DNA of 64,000 nt, taken from positions 372,001 to 436,000 of the forward strand of contig MBPM02000060.1 in assembly GCA_001695595.3 (NCBI GenBank), given 5' to 3'. The notes below the pieces were generated by a model that did not search any database, was not told where the DNA came from, and saw only the letters and a list, made by a program, of their open reading frames with translations. Shown in pieces: positions 1-9,251 of the stretch (the stretch's first letter is position 1; each line of letters begins with the position of its first letter). The position numbers were made by a program, and so were the translations under genes. This DNA comes from Plasmopara viticola (taxonomy: Eukaryota; Oomycota; Peronosporomycetes; Peronosporales; Peronosporaceae).

Positions 1-1597
1 AGAGAGCATAACCAAAAAATATCGGAAATACACCCAGCAAAAATTGTAGCACTCGTGGTGTTCCCCATTGGAGTGTTAACACGATCGAAAATATGTGCTT
101 GTTATGCTGAAGGTATCCCACGAGACTACTCCAGAGTAACAGAAGTGCTGTCGCATGCAGCCATCGATGCCAAAAACTAATCGGCGTGTGAGCCTCAAGA
201 AAAAGTAACCTCCACGTAGTGCTGGAGAGTAAGAGGATTAGCGAAGTAAGCACGATAAATTGGCTATCACAAGAGAGTACAATGTGGTTAGTAGGAAGCA
301 TATCACAAAATGAATTACGTACAAGTTGTTGATTAGCCTGAGCTTCTCCACAAACGGAGACCAGCATTGTAAAATAATGTTTTGTTCGGCGTAAAACTGC
401 GAGTGGCAAATGTTCTCTTTTCTCATTGGGTCATCGCGTAAAACATTGTACTCTCTATGCTTGGTGTTCACGGCTTCTTCTTTCAACGGTTTACTAGTCC
501 TGGTCATACTTCTGGGGCGCACAAAAAGTTAGTCTTCGATAGTTATAAAAGCAACCTTACCATGTACTCTGTGTGATTTTTCACACTTACACGTACAAAT
601 AGCGCCGGAGAGATTTAAGACAGAGCGCCATGTACAAGCTTGAAATCACGGCAACAATTACGTGCATCCATACGAAGCTCTGTTTGGCTGAAGTCACGAA
701 TGAATAAGAGTGCGCATTTACACAACGCATAACCTCGCAGTCCTCCAGTTGCACAAGAATCTGAGCGCTCTCAATAACTTCATATCGCACATTCACTTGC
801 CACTCAAAACACTCCTGGTAAAATTGTCCAAATTGGTGATCACGCAGCCGGAACGAAAACCGAAGAGCTTGAAGCGATCGGAACAAATGCTTTTTCTGCC
901 ACAATGACATTGTTGAGTCAAACGGCCCCACAGTATTGTTATTCTGGTAAATGAGGTAATCTCGTGTCACCAAGTCTCCATTAGGAAGCCTTTGATCGAC
1001 TGCCAAGCTTATTGGATAAATTTTGCCGGAAGTTGAACGTAAATACTCATAATTAGCGACAGAGACGTCGCCAATTGAAAAATAGGAGTCTCGCAGAGAG
1101 AGCAATGCAGTCAGCGTGTGCTGGATTGTGTATAATTCGCGCTGAAAGCGCGGATTTCTTAGTACATATCAACAAGCTCAGTAAGAATTGCGGTGCGTAC
1201 ATTGTGGGGGCAGTCTAACATACACACATACACTCACATGACACCACTGTCCGCAGAAGGCGGAAGGAAGAAGAACGCCCTAAATCACAACAATAAGGGT
1301 TAGAAATTCAGCTGCGAATAGAAAAAACGACAAGAATGACCAGTTTCGGTAAGACGCACGCATATAGGCGGCGCTCTGTGCATCGTAGAGCTGCATCTGC
1401 GTAAAGGTGAGAAGCACTAGCGCGACATGCAACGCTAACTTGTACGGGAAACGGCCGTGTGTGGCCCATTTTTCCCATGATGATAGCACCTGCCGGTCAT
1501 TGAGACCGACAGTCGGTGCATTATTCTGTTGAAAATTACTGTCATGAGTTGCTTCAAGAAGCCCTCGCCGCAACTCGGCTTCAAGATGCGGGTCCAT
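1..1597 (-). CDS. Mucolipin-like (TRPML) cation channel, 5' part, cut by window edge
   Basis: Minus-strand, multi-exon gene starting at the ATG ending at 1597. Exon 1 (about 1597-1280) encodes a basic N-terminus and first membrane segment (FPYKLALHVALVLLTFTQMQ). Exon 2 (about 1160-591) encodes the large lumenal loop, with YTIQHTLTALLSLRDSYF and IGDVSVANYEY matching the mucolipin pattern, then the second membrane segment. A clean phase-2 intron lies at 590-512 (donor GTAAGT, branch CTAAC, acceptor CAG). Exon 3 follows, then a second short intron ending with CAG at 224-222; its donor (near 280-340) is uncertain. Exon 4 (221 to the edge) reads LLLLWSSLVGYLQHNKHIFS, the mucolipin region just before the pore. 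The junction between exons 1 and 2 is not resolved. Family knowledge: TRPML proteins are endolysosomal cation channels; the pore and C-terminus lie outside the window. The family call rests on colinear pattern matching, not a search. Confidence 0.75.
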
Positions 1598-1631
1598 TTG
1601 GGCGTTCTTTAAAAATGATTAGTCAATTTTA

Positions 1632-1725
1632 CTGTACAAGAAGTAATGATATTATAACGAAGCTTTAAACTGTACTACATGGTACATTTTGAACCTTCGT
1701 TATAATATCATTACTTCTTGTACAG
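1632..1725. repeat. Perfect 31-bp inverted repeat (hairpin)
   Basis: Arms 1632-1662 and 1695-1725 are perfect reverse complements (31 of 31), separated by a 32-nt loop. They lie between the 5' ends of the channel gene and the downstream small gene. This could be a decayed MITE-like fold-back or a structural element in the divergent promoter region; no flanking duplication was found. Confidence 0.9.
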
Positions 1726-1782
1726 TGATGTACATCACTGTACTCAGTGTACAAGAAGTACAGTGATGTACATCACTGTACT
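1720..1782. repeat. Two copies of a GTACAGTGATGTAC-type perfect palindrome
   Basis: A 24-bp perfect palindrome at 1720-1743 is repeated and extended to 26 bp at 1757-1782, with ACAAGAAG also repeated upstream of each. The first overlaps the right arm of the 31-bp hairpin. The arrangement suggests stepwise palindrome duplication. It lies about 170 bp upstream of a start codon at 1951. Confidence 0.9.
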
Positions 1783-1950
1783 ACATGGTACATCATCGCT
1801 GCCTCTGAGGGTGTCTAGGGGTACTCTTGTTGCTCTTATATGCGAAGGAAGAGCGGACGAAGAGCGGACGAGAAGCGGATTTAAACATGTGTATCCAACA
1901 CGTTCCTTTCCAAGTGGTTTCCCTTTCCCATTCACTTGGTCATTCTTCGC

Positions 1951-2065
1951 AATGGCACGAAGGAAGAAGCAGAGAAGCAGCAAGAAGAAGAAGGCGACGA
2001 CTGAGGTGATGCATAAGATTTCGGTGCCGGCGAATGACGAGGAACACCTATCTTACCGTGCTTGA
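1951..2065 (+). CDS. Small Lys/Arg-rich frame, possible N-terminus of the next gene
   Basis: A 37-residue frame starting MARRKKQRSSKKKK, strongly basic at the N-terminus like a nuclear or nucleolar localisation tract. It ends 16 bp before the next ATG (2082) in a different frame. Either it is a separate small frame, or the two are one gene with a frameshift or unseen splice. No family recognised. Confidence 0.3.
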
Positions 2066-2081
2066 TCATGACTACATGTAG

Positions 2082-2639
2082 ATGCGTCAAGAACCCGATG
2101 AGAACGAAGCATCAGGCACCTGCGCAAGTGAAAGAAACAGCGCATCGGACCCGCACTTTCTTCCTGTAAATGCCGCGAAGCTAACGCAGTCGTTGATCGG
2201 ATTGAGTGACGAGCAGCGCCAAGTTCTTGAGAAAGAGCTTAATCGAACTGACGAAGATCCCCTTCTGGTTCTCCGCTTCAATCCGAATTGGCAAGGTCAA
2301 GTTGCCGTCGGTACAGTTTGTGACGCGATAGCAACATTTGAAATGAGGGGCGGCGCACGTCGAGACAGTGGTGAAGGTTGCCACAGATGGATTTTTCACT
2401 TCGACCATTTTCAAGACATTGGACCATGCAAGACTGCAATCAAGTTGGCTCACCGTGAAGCTTTTGCATCCTCTCCAGATGCGGTCGCTGACGCTGTGGC
2501 TGCCGGTGTGGCTGCCGGCGCGGCAGCCGCCGCTGTCAGAGCAAATCTTCGTACAGTGCCGCTGGCGTATGCAGTCGTCATCAACAAGATCGCTATTCGT
2601 CAAGATGATGCAGGACTTCTCGAGTTTTTCTACCTGTAG
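2082..2639 (+). CDS. Hypothetical protein, 185 aa, Ala-rich C-terminal half
   Basis: Uninterrupted frame of 185 codons with a stop (TAG) immediately upstream of its ATG. The N-terminal third is acidic and polar, the middle has a compact segment around NPNWQGQVAVGTVCDAIATF and WIFHFDHF, and residues about 140-160 are a run of alanines and valines. GC content is visibly higher than in the flanking intergenic DNA, which supports real coding. No domain recognised. A basic small frame lies directly upstream (1951-2065) and may belong to the same gene. Confidence 0.5.
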   Translation: MRQEPDENEASGTCASERNSASDPHFLPVNAAKLTQSLIGLSDEQRQVLEKELNRTDEDPLLVLRFNPNWQGQVAVGTVCDAIATFEMRGGARRDSGEGCHRWIFHFDHFQDIGPCKTAIKLAHREAFASSPDAVADAVAAGVAAGAAAAAVRANLRTVPLAYAVVINKIAIRQDDAGLLEFFYL

Positions 2640-3248
2640 CTCTCACAATGTCAAGTAACGTATTCTGATTCTTCCAGGTCTGTCTCGGAGCGGTAGCGGT
2701 GGCAAAGCTTCGTCCTAAAGCACCAGCAATGAAGTCACCATGAATTCGATGAATTTATGATCTGATTGGACAAAAATAATCATGGATTCATGAATACATG
2801 TGGAATCACCGCCGTGGAAAACCGGTTTTGTACCGATCAAAAAAGGTGGCCACCTCGATTCTCGTTATCAAAAGCGACGATATCAGTTATGATACACATC
2901 TGATGTTATGAATTCAGATAAATCCGGGCAAGTGTCCATGTCCAGCGTCGGAAAATTCCTTCTACACTTTTACACTTTTAACATACCCCCCCCTCCCTTA
3001 CTTTCTCTATAAGAATAAAGAAAAAAGCTGGACTCCTGGACACAAATGACACAGATTGATTTGGAACTGATATAGTCGCTTATGATCAAAAGAAAGATGG
3101 ACACCAAAGCTGGACACACTTGGACACAAACCTGGACACCAACTTATTCCTCGACTTCTCAGCACTACCAGACAATGCAACCCCCCCCCCTAATTCGATG
3201 AAGCCTTCAAAAAATACACACCTGGACACACTTGCTAATGTGACGGGT
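2640..3248. other. Non-coding stretch at the left flank of the viral element
   Basis: No convincing coding frame. It contains two poly-C runs (about 2986-2997 and 3181-3190), a palindrome-rich GAATTC/ATGAAT segment near 2740-2920, and the TGGACAC repeats described separately. The left end of the PLV insertion should lie in here, but no terminal inverted repeat could be matched with the right side. Confidence 0.5.
3028..3236 (+). repeat. Irregular array of TGGACAC units
   Basis: The heptamer TGGACAC (often CTGGACACA or TTGGACACA) occurs about seven times between 3036 and 3230, clustered at 3098-3142, with isolated copies at 3038 and 3222. Spacing is irregular, so it is not a simple tandem repeat. 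It directly borders the left side of the integrated viral element and may be a terminal or subterminal repeat of it, or host sequence. Confidence 0.6.
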
Positions 3249-3282
3249 TCATGCAATGTAAGAGTGTGACAACATAAAAATA

Positions 3283-3507
3283 TTATGATCCTTTATTGCT
3301 ACTTCGCGCGCAACTGCGCAAGACTTGGTATTCCACCAAATATACCTTGGCTGGAGAATTGTTGTTAGCGATGCGATTATAGTCATCCAGGGTAAGCTGT
3401 GACGTAGCTTTGACATCTGCTTTCGGTTTGGGAGTTGGTAACGAGTAGTAGTGCTCATCAATGCGAATTGGTTCTGACTCGTGCGTATCAATATATTCAA
3501 CATCCAT
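3283..3507 (-). CDS. Small acidic PLV protein of unknown function, 74 aa
   Basis: Frame MDVEYIDTHESEP... of 74 residues, acidic N-terminus and polar middle, downstream of and slightly overlapping the protease remnant on the same strand. The protease frame also remains open across this region to 3249, so one of the two is a shadow; composition (few Cys, balanced charge) favours this frame. No domain recognised. Confidence 0.4.
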   Translation of the reverse strand: MDVEYIDTHESEPIRIDEHYYSLPTPKPKADVKATSQLTLDDYNRIANNNSPAKVYLVEYQVLRSCARSSNKGS

Positions 3508-3896
3508 TGCTGTGTGTCAGATTGCTCGTTGAACAGCTTGAAGAACTTATCTAATTGATTATGCTGTAGATAATAAAGCCATAGAATGCAATATTGCCCA
3601 CAGTATCCAAATCAAGGATTATGTATTTCAACTTCGCGATAGGAGTAATCTTTTGGTATCACACGTGGCCTTGGCAAGCCGAGGGGATCAAAGTAAGCCT
3701 TATGCTTGTTGGCTACTGCTAACCATTGCGTACCCTCGATCTGAGGTGCTCCCATGTTCAGAATAGAATAATCTTTGCTTCTATCTATATGTCGCTTGAA
3801 ATTAATTTGATCTACTTTGACTCCAAGTGGATTAGCGAGTTTAATGAGTTGATCGTCCGTCGTTCTAGACAATTTAATAATTCTTTTTTCGGTCAT
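3508..3896 (-). pseudogene. Adenain-type (Ulp1-like) maturation cysteine protease, broken
   Basis: In PLVs and adenoviruses this protease cleaves capsid proteins during virion maturation. The N-terminal part has the pattern of the family: a segment ending in SILNMG, a GTQWLA box where the catalytic histidine box (GTHW) normally lies, and YFDPLGLPRP where the acidic-residue box lies. An in-frame TGA at 3614-3612 interrupts it, after which the same frame continues straight into YCGQYC, the catalytic cysteine box. So the reading frame is broken by one stop, and the histidine position reads glutamine (CAA). It is divergent from the MCP gene across a 58-bp gap. Inactive on two counts. The family call is firm because three boxes occur in the right order and spacing. 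Confidence 0.8.
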
Positions 3897-3954
3897 GGTG
3901 CTTTATTTTTTCTATCAGTATAATATAGTCATCATCAATATAATCGCATAAACT
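3897..3954. promoter_or_regulatory. Divergent PLV promoter gap, protease/MCP (58 bp)
   Basis: AT-rich gap between the divergent protease and major-capsid starts, with TATAATATAG-like sequence near 3919-3928 and a second AATATAATCG on the MCP side. Its shortness implies very short 5' leaders on both transcripts. Confidence 0.45.
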
Positions 3955-5378
3955 ATGTCGTCTGCTTCTGATATTTCCGCTTTTGAACACTCCGTCGAAC
4001 CAGCTCCAGCTGAGACGCTTTTCCGCGATAAGAAATGGACATATATTCAGGACTGAACGTCTAACACCGATCAGTACGCCGGGCAAATTCAATTTAATCT
4101 CTCAACGATCTCTTTGCAAGCTGGATTCGTCAATTGGAAAGAAGCCGTCATCGAGCTTCCAGTAAAGCTTCAGATTCTTAACGGAGGTGCTGGTTCGGTC
4201 ACTGCGACTGCTGCCTGCACTGTGGATCAATTGATTTTTTAAGGCCGGTGCGTGGCAGTTCATTGACAGTGTTCAGGTTGTTATTGGTGGAACCACAGTA
4301 CAAACGAATCAAGTTCATGAAAATGTGAATACAACGTTCAAGGCTATCAGTGAAACGGACTATAACACGTATGTAAAACATGGTTCAACAAGCAACTTTG
4401 TATTGGATGAATATGCCAAGCCAACGATTCAAGGGTCTAGCGGAGCGGCACAATCGCTCGATAACTTGGCTACTTCGCGCGGATTCATTTGTCTCAATTA
4501 CAACAATTCATCGACTACTCTAGTTACAACTGGTACTGCAGGTGTTGTTGCGCCTGCTACCATTGCTAGTTTGAGCAATAATATGAATTCTGGCAACACT
4601 TGCCCAGTGCTTTATAATTTAAGCAGTGGTGTAACGACAACTGCTTTGGCCGGTGGTCTTGCGCTCCCTGTTTCTGCTGTAACGCTTACGATTACAGCCG
4701 ACATCAATGGTACTCCAACTGCTGGAACTGGTATCACTCCATCGCAATCGTTCTCGCGTCTTCTCGTTCCAATCTACTCGCCCAACCCAAGCGCCGATCA
4801 TGCATTGGCTTAGAAGAAAACCTTCCGCTACTTCGAGCGCATTACGAATATTTTCACAGTTGCTCCAGGTGCTTCCTTCTCTTGGACGGTCAGTAATGGC
4901 ATTGCTAACCCAAAGCGTTTGATCATGCAGCCTGTTAGTATCGATCCGCAGGTGCTACTGTGTCGGATGTAATCAATCCGTTCCGCAGCCCATTTGCTAC
5001 TGTACCTGCTACGACAAGTCCATTTGCTGCATTGAAAAATCTACAAGTTACCGTAGGAAACGTCCCTATTTGGAACAACCCCGTCAGTTTTGGATATGAT
5101 TTGTTCTTGCAAGACATGTCGAAGTCAGGTGTTAATGGTGGCCTTGATGATGTAAAGTCGGCTGTTTGTTATCTCAGCGCCAATGGAAATCTCTTTACCG
5201 ATTTGTTGCTGTTGATATTGGTCGCCACCCTCCAAGTGAAAGGGGTGCCAGTAAGAGTATCGTTGTGTCCGGTACTTTCAACTGTAACTACGCTCTCACA
5301 ATATATCACCACGTATTACGTGAAGTTGTTGCAAGCGTTGATACGGCTATGGGTACGGTCTCTCAAGGTCCTGTTTAA
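3955..5378 (+). pseudogene. Major capsid protein (double jelly roll), broken
   Basis: Codes over about 470 codons for a PLV-type major capsid protein, the trimeric hexon-like building block of the icosahedral shell. Signs: the ATG at 3955, the early motif QIQFNLSTISLQAGFVNW followed by a first strand-rich domain, the IDSVQVVIGG segment, then Thr/Ser/Ala-rich beta-strand sequence, and a C-terminus with PSERGASKSI and an NYALTIYHHVLREV stretch. Damage: TGA at 4054-4056, a frame change in the T-run near 4234-4245, TAG at 4811-4813, frame changes near 4930-4950 and 5190-5210. Last codons end at 5378. It lies in the left third of the element, next to the protease, as is common in PLVs. Family assignment rests on overall pattern plus neighbours. 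Confidence 0.85.
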
Positions 5379-5467
5379 GGCTGATTTTGACAACTTTGTA
5401 ATGTAATTCAATTTAACCACATTTTTTTTAATCATCTCCAATATACGTGACCTAATCAATATCAATC

Positions 5468-6467
5468 ATGACTGGCTTTTTCTCCGATAATCAGACAAAG
5501 CAAAAGGCGTACGATCGCAATTACAATGAAATGGCGAAAAACGATTTTGTTCAAGGTAAGCAGCTAAAAGCACTGATTCAACGCAAAACATTAGATGATG
5601 CAAGCACTGACTCACTTGCGAACTTGTTTCAGCAAGTGATGAAAAAGAGTCGTGAGTATGAGTATGATCAAATCGCGAAAAAGTTAATGAAAGGTCCTAA
5701 AGGTCCTCCTGAAATTATCAATGGTGAAGCAAGTAGAACTTCCAAATCTAGTAAGAAAAAGCATACGTACGTCCCGCAATCTACTGATGCAAACTTTAAT
5801 ATGGAAGAGCCCACTGTACCTGAAAAATCATTCGAGGACTTCTTTAGTGGAGTAAATGATGTAGCGCAAAAGGTAGTCAATACTCGAGCATACATTAAAG
5901 GAAAAAAGTCATTAAAAGAAGTGGTAGATGACCACGTTTTGAAATATCTAAACAAGCAAAGAGAATTCCGAAGAGAGGATTCAAATCGGAGACGTCAGGA
6001 AATGGCAGCACAGTTTGCTGATGAAGTCATAAAAGAACCAGTAAGGCTTCTAAGACGAAAACGAACTGCAACTCCCCCAAATAAATCTCCCACAGACAAA
6101 TGAGCGACAAAAAAAGCCGCTAAGCAAGCTGAGGAAGAACCTTCAATTACTCGGCAACTATTTCAATACTCGGATGTCAGTGAAAACAGTGATGACGAAG
6201 AAATAAAAGAAGAGAAAAGATTACGCGGGTTTAATGCTGGCATAAAAAAGTTATACTGACGATATCAACAGCTACAAAAGTCAATTTGCAGCAAACTTAT
6301 ACGAAAGTATTCGACATAGATTTAGTGAGGCTGTCGATCAACGCAAAGGCAAAGACTATTTTGAAGACAATGCTCATAAACCACCAAGAAAGCATAAAAT
6401 GAAGGGAGATGCTATGAATCAGTACAAAGCTGAAATTAAAGGCAGGCTCGATGGAATCTTTATCTAA
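5468..6467 (+). pseudogene. PLV protein of unknown function, charged/coiled-coil, broken
   Basis: Lies 90 bp downstream of the capsid gene on the same strand. First 211 codons are open (MTGFFSDNQTKQKAYDRN...), rich in Lys, Glu and Gln with heptad-like stretches; then a TGA at 6101-6103, after which the same frame continues (KKAAKQAEEEPSITRQ) to about 6250, where a run of A residues marks a frame change. The final segment runs to TAA at 6465-6467. Original length would be near 333 residues. A MARVLRRKR-like basic tract near residue 195 suggests nucleic-acid contact. Its position beside the MCP suggests a virion or scaffold role, but this is inference. Its end overlaps the end of the convergent fibre gene by 8 bp. 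Confidence 0.6.
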
Positions 6468-8024
6468 ACTGAACGTTGTTCAAGTAATTTTTTTTCTGGC
6501 TCTTTAACTTTTTTATTAGAAGTGTGATGGCAGCAGCATTATATGCGCCAAGTTGAGAGTTCTCGAGCGTATATTGATATCCTTTCTAATCACTATCGCC
6601 TTCTGCCTCCATATTTTCGTTTGGCATAACACTGACCATTTCTCCACACACTTTCATTGCATCCTGCGCAATCAGTCCAAGTTTTGCTTTGCTCTCTCCT
6701 TTCCCGTTTTAACTGACGGGCTCCAACTTATTGTGTTCTAAGCTTATGGAATTAGGTGTAAAATTTTCCTTGGGTCGTCTATCAGAACTTGTGCATATGG
6801 ATTGCACACAGAAAATCGAGGACGAGAATATGGCAGAGACCGTAACACTGACGGGGCCTAAACCAAGATTGCTTCAAATTATTCCTTGAACGTTGTATTG
6901 ATAACAATTTGATGTTCCGCCAACGCCAACTGTGTATGAGTTTGATCCTGATACGTGCAGAGTCGCTAAGGGAGACCCAGTTCCGATACCAACTCTACCA
7001 GCAGAAGATATTGTAAGTCTCCGTGTGTTTGCAGTCATCATCACCAAATCGTTGGTAGTAGCAGTTACAAAATATGCACTATTAGTCTAGGTTGCATTCG
7101 TTGCATTATTCAATTGCAATCCAAACCCATTAGGTGATGCGTTAGACGATTCCATGAAGATCGGCATATCATAGTTAGCAGAACCATCGTTAATTGCATT
7201 AGATGCTTTAATATAAATATTACCCAAGTTTAGTGTGAGAGGAGCAGTGCCAAATGAACTAGTGTACGGCGTATTGGTGTTAAATATCATCTTATTGATA
7301 GTGTCAGAAACAAGGTGGAGACAGCCACTTAATGGTGTAGGAGACGATCCGGCAGGATTTATACAAAACGCATCTGCTGAAGTGGCTAGAGTGTATGTAT
7401 GAGGATAATCCCTTTTATATGGCTGAGTATTGCCAATATTAAAACAAAATCTGGGCGTTTGAGACGTAAATCCCACTGTTGGTTTATCTTTCCAATTGAT
7501 AGAAACTAAATCAGCGCTTGTAGCAGAAATACCTCCAACAAATGAGCTTGGATTATCCGTTGATATTAAATTTAACAACGGATCCGTTTTGTTATTTGAG
7601 GCGGATGTAGTTCTTGAAGCGATGACCAATCCGTTTGTAACAGATACTCGATAAATGTTCATAGTTTTACGATTCGTAGTTCCACCGTAGAAACGCAAAT
7701 TATTTTATTATTATTATTATTATTATTTGTGCTCGATTCACCTAAAGACATCAATCCAATTCCTAAGCTGTCAAGTGTCATTGATTTTGATGCTTGAAAT
7801 GTTCCAGATGTGATGCCAGTGATAGTAGAAAGATCTGTCGCAGTGCCACCGATGCTTAGAGAACCGGCATCCAGATTACCAATCACATTCAAGGCAGAGA
7901 GCGTTCCTAATCCGCCGAGTCTCAAATATCTTTGATCACCTGTAGTTAGAGTTAGATGGTCATTCGATGAATTGAAGAAAGAGACATTGAATAGAGGAAA
8001 ATTGATCATTGAAGGGAGAGACAT
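6460..8024 (-). pseudogene. Trimeric fibre with C-terminal S74 intramolecular chaperone, broken
   Basis: N-terminus (from 8024) has a TGDQRYLRLGG repeat-like head followed by Gly/Thr/Ser-rich LSIGGTATDLSTITGITSGT sequence, typical of beta-helical fibres in PLVs and giant viruses. The C-terminal part has GRVGIGTGSPLATLHVSG, then SSDRRPKENF and LGLIAQDA, the hallmarks of the peptidase S74 chaperone that trims and trimerises tail spikes. Damage: a frame change at an ATT/AAT microsatellite near 7700-7728, then in-frame stops TAG 7089-7087, TGA 6876-6874, TAA 6711-6709 and TAG 6588-6586; the same frame nevertheless runs through to TAA at 6462-6460. In a live virus this would be the receptor-binding spike. 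Divergent from the ATPase across only 21 bp. Confidence 0.8.
7700..7728. repeat. ATT microsatellite inside the fibre gene
   Basis: Seven to eight ATT units, read as Asn codons on the minus strand. The fibre frame changes at or next to this tract, so slippage is a plausible cause of the break. Confidence 0.85.
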
Positions 8025-8045
8025 TTTTGATCACTATACTATAAG
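8025..8045. promoter_or_regulatory. Divergent PLV promoter gap, fibre/ATPase (21 bp)
   Basis: Only 21 bp separate the two start codons. The gap contains GATCAC and the near-palindrome TATACTATA, and any promoter must extend into the neighbouring coding sequence. Confidence 0.4.
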
Positions 8046-8619
8046 ATGCAAAATTTCTACGAATCCAAACCGAAGTGAAAGCTGAAAAGTTCCCAAAGAA
8101 CGATCACTTTGAGTCGCCATTTCGCACGTGCGTGGCATCTCCCAGTGGATCAGGGAATCAAATGCAGTTCTCTTCATAATTGCTCTTTTGAGCAAATGCT
8201 TCACAGAAATTCTTATTTCAACAAAAATGAATGAAGTGTTGTATGATCACCTCAAAGACACTATCGATAATGCAGAGATCTTTGAAAATGGAGTTGTTCC
8301 ATCAATGAGCGATTATGACTCTGAGACGAGCAAGCTGATCGTGTTCGATGACCTCGTGTTAGAACCAAAACGGACTCAATCAGAAATTGGACAGTACTTT
8401 ATTAGAGGACGCAAATGCGGCTGAAGTATGATCTGCATTAGTCAGTCATACTTCGGTATTCCTAAGTGTATTTGAATTAACTCTCAATACGTTATATTGG
8501 GAAAAAACTTGACAAGCCGAGACCTTGGTATCATCCGTCGAGACTTTTCCTCTGATAGATCGGTTAAAGCTTCATATCCACTTACAAAAAAGAAACAACG
8601 GAGAAGTTATCAACGTTGA
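8046..8619 (+). pseudogene. A32/FtsK-HerA-type genome packaging ATPase, broken
   Basis: Would pump viral DNA into the capsid. Visible order: SPFRTCVASPSGSG (Walker A region, 8120-8155) then a frame change of a couple of bases that removes the P-loop lysine; ALLSKCFTEIL; Walker B as SKLIVFDDLV (about 8326-8355); RTQSEIGQYFIRGRK; then a TGA at 8422-8424; SMICISQSYF with the sensor-like pattern; a TGA at 8473-8475 where the family usually has arginine; INSQYVILGKNL; end near 8619. A further frame change after the start ATG (8046) is needed to enter the P-loop frame. Clear family pattern, clearly dead. Confidence 0.8.
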
Positions 8620-8724
8620 TGATGGATATTATCGATCGCAGGATCTTTCGCAATGTTATCGAACCTGTATGCGACTTGTGAGTCTATCTTAAGCAAAGAA
8701 TTGTAAGTATATAGAAGCTACAAC

Positions 8725-9251
8725 ATGTCGAATACCAAAGTTGGACGATTCTACAAAATCGTGAGCACTCAGAGCGATCATGTATATGTTGGCTCTACGT
8801 TCAATACAATTAGGGATCGGTTTCACCAGCATAAACTAGCGTATAACCAGTGGATACTATAAAGCATCGCGAGGTTGCAATCTATCCATTCTTTGAGCAA
8901 TTTGGAGTCGAGAATTTTAAAATGATCCTGATCGAAGAATATGAAGTCTGTGATCGAACTCATTTAGAAGCGTATGAGCAGCTATGGATTTCAAAACTGG
9001 CCTGTGTGGATAAACTCATGCGAATTCGAATCAAGAAGCTATCAAGCAAGGCATACCACGAGGCCAATAAAGAAAAACGCAACGATCAATCGAAGCAGCG
9101 TTATCAAAGCAATCGTGATGAGCGACTCACAAAGCGAAGAGAATACTATCAATTGAATAAAGCTACGATCCAAATGAAAATAAGTGAAAAATTCAACTGC
9201 GATTGTGGAGGTAAATATATAAGATCCCATCGCGTATGCCATCTCAAATAA
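8725..9251 (+). pseudogene. GIY-YIG endonuclease, copy 1, frameshifted
   Basis: Starts at ATG 8725 and has GRFYKIVSTQSDHVYVGST, the GIY-YIG core (FYK...YVG), then RDRFHQHK. A frame change near 8860 splits it; the remainder (about 8850-9251) encodes a conserved tail with EAYEQLWISK (the metal-binding Glu region), a Lys/Arg-rich helix and a C-terminal CDCGGKY zinc-ribbon-like end. It is paralogous to the intact copy at 13076-13591. GIY-YIG nucleases are frequent passengers or homing-type enzymes in PLVs and related viruses. Confidence 0.8.

Noticed and set aside
6460..8024. Bacteriophage prophage or bacterial contamination, suggested by the S74 fibre
   Set aside because: The same block carries PLV-type MCP, penton, adenain-like protease and A32 ATPase, has no Shine-Dalgarno pattern, and is embedded beside intron-containing eukaryotic genes.
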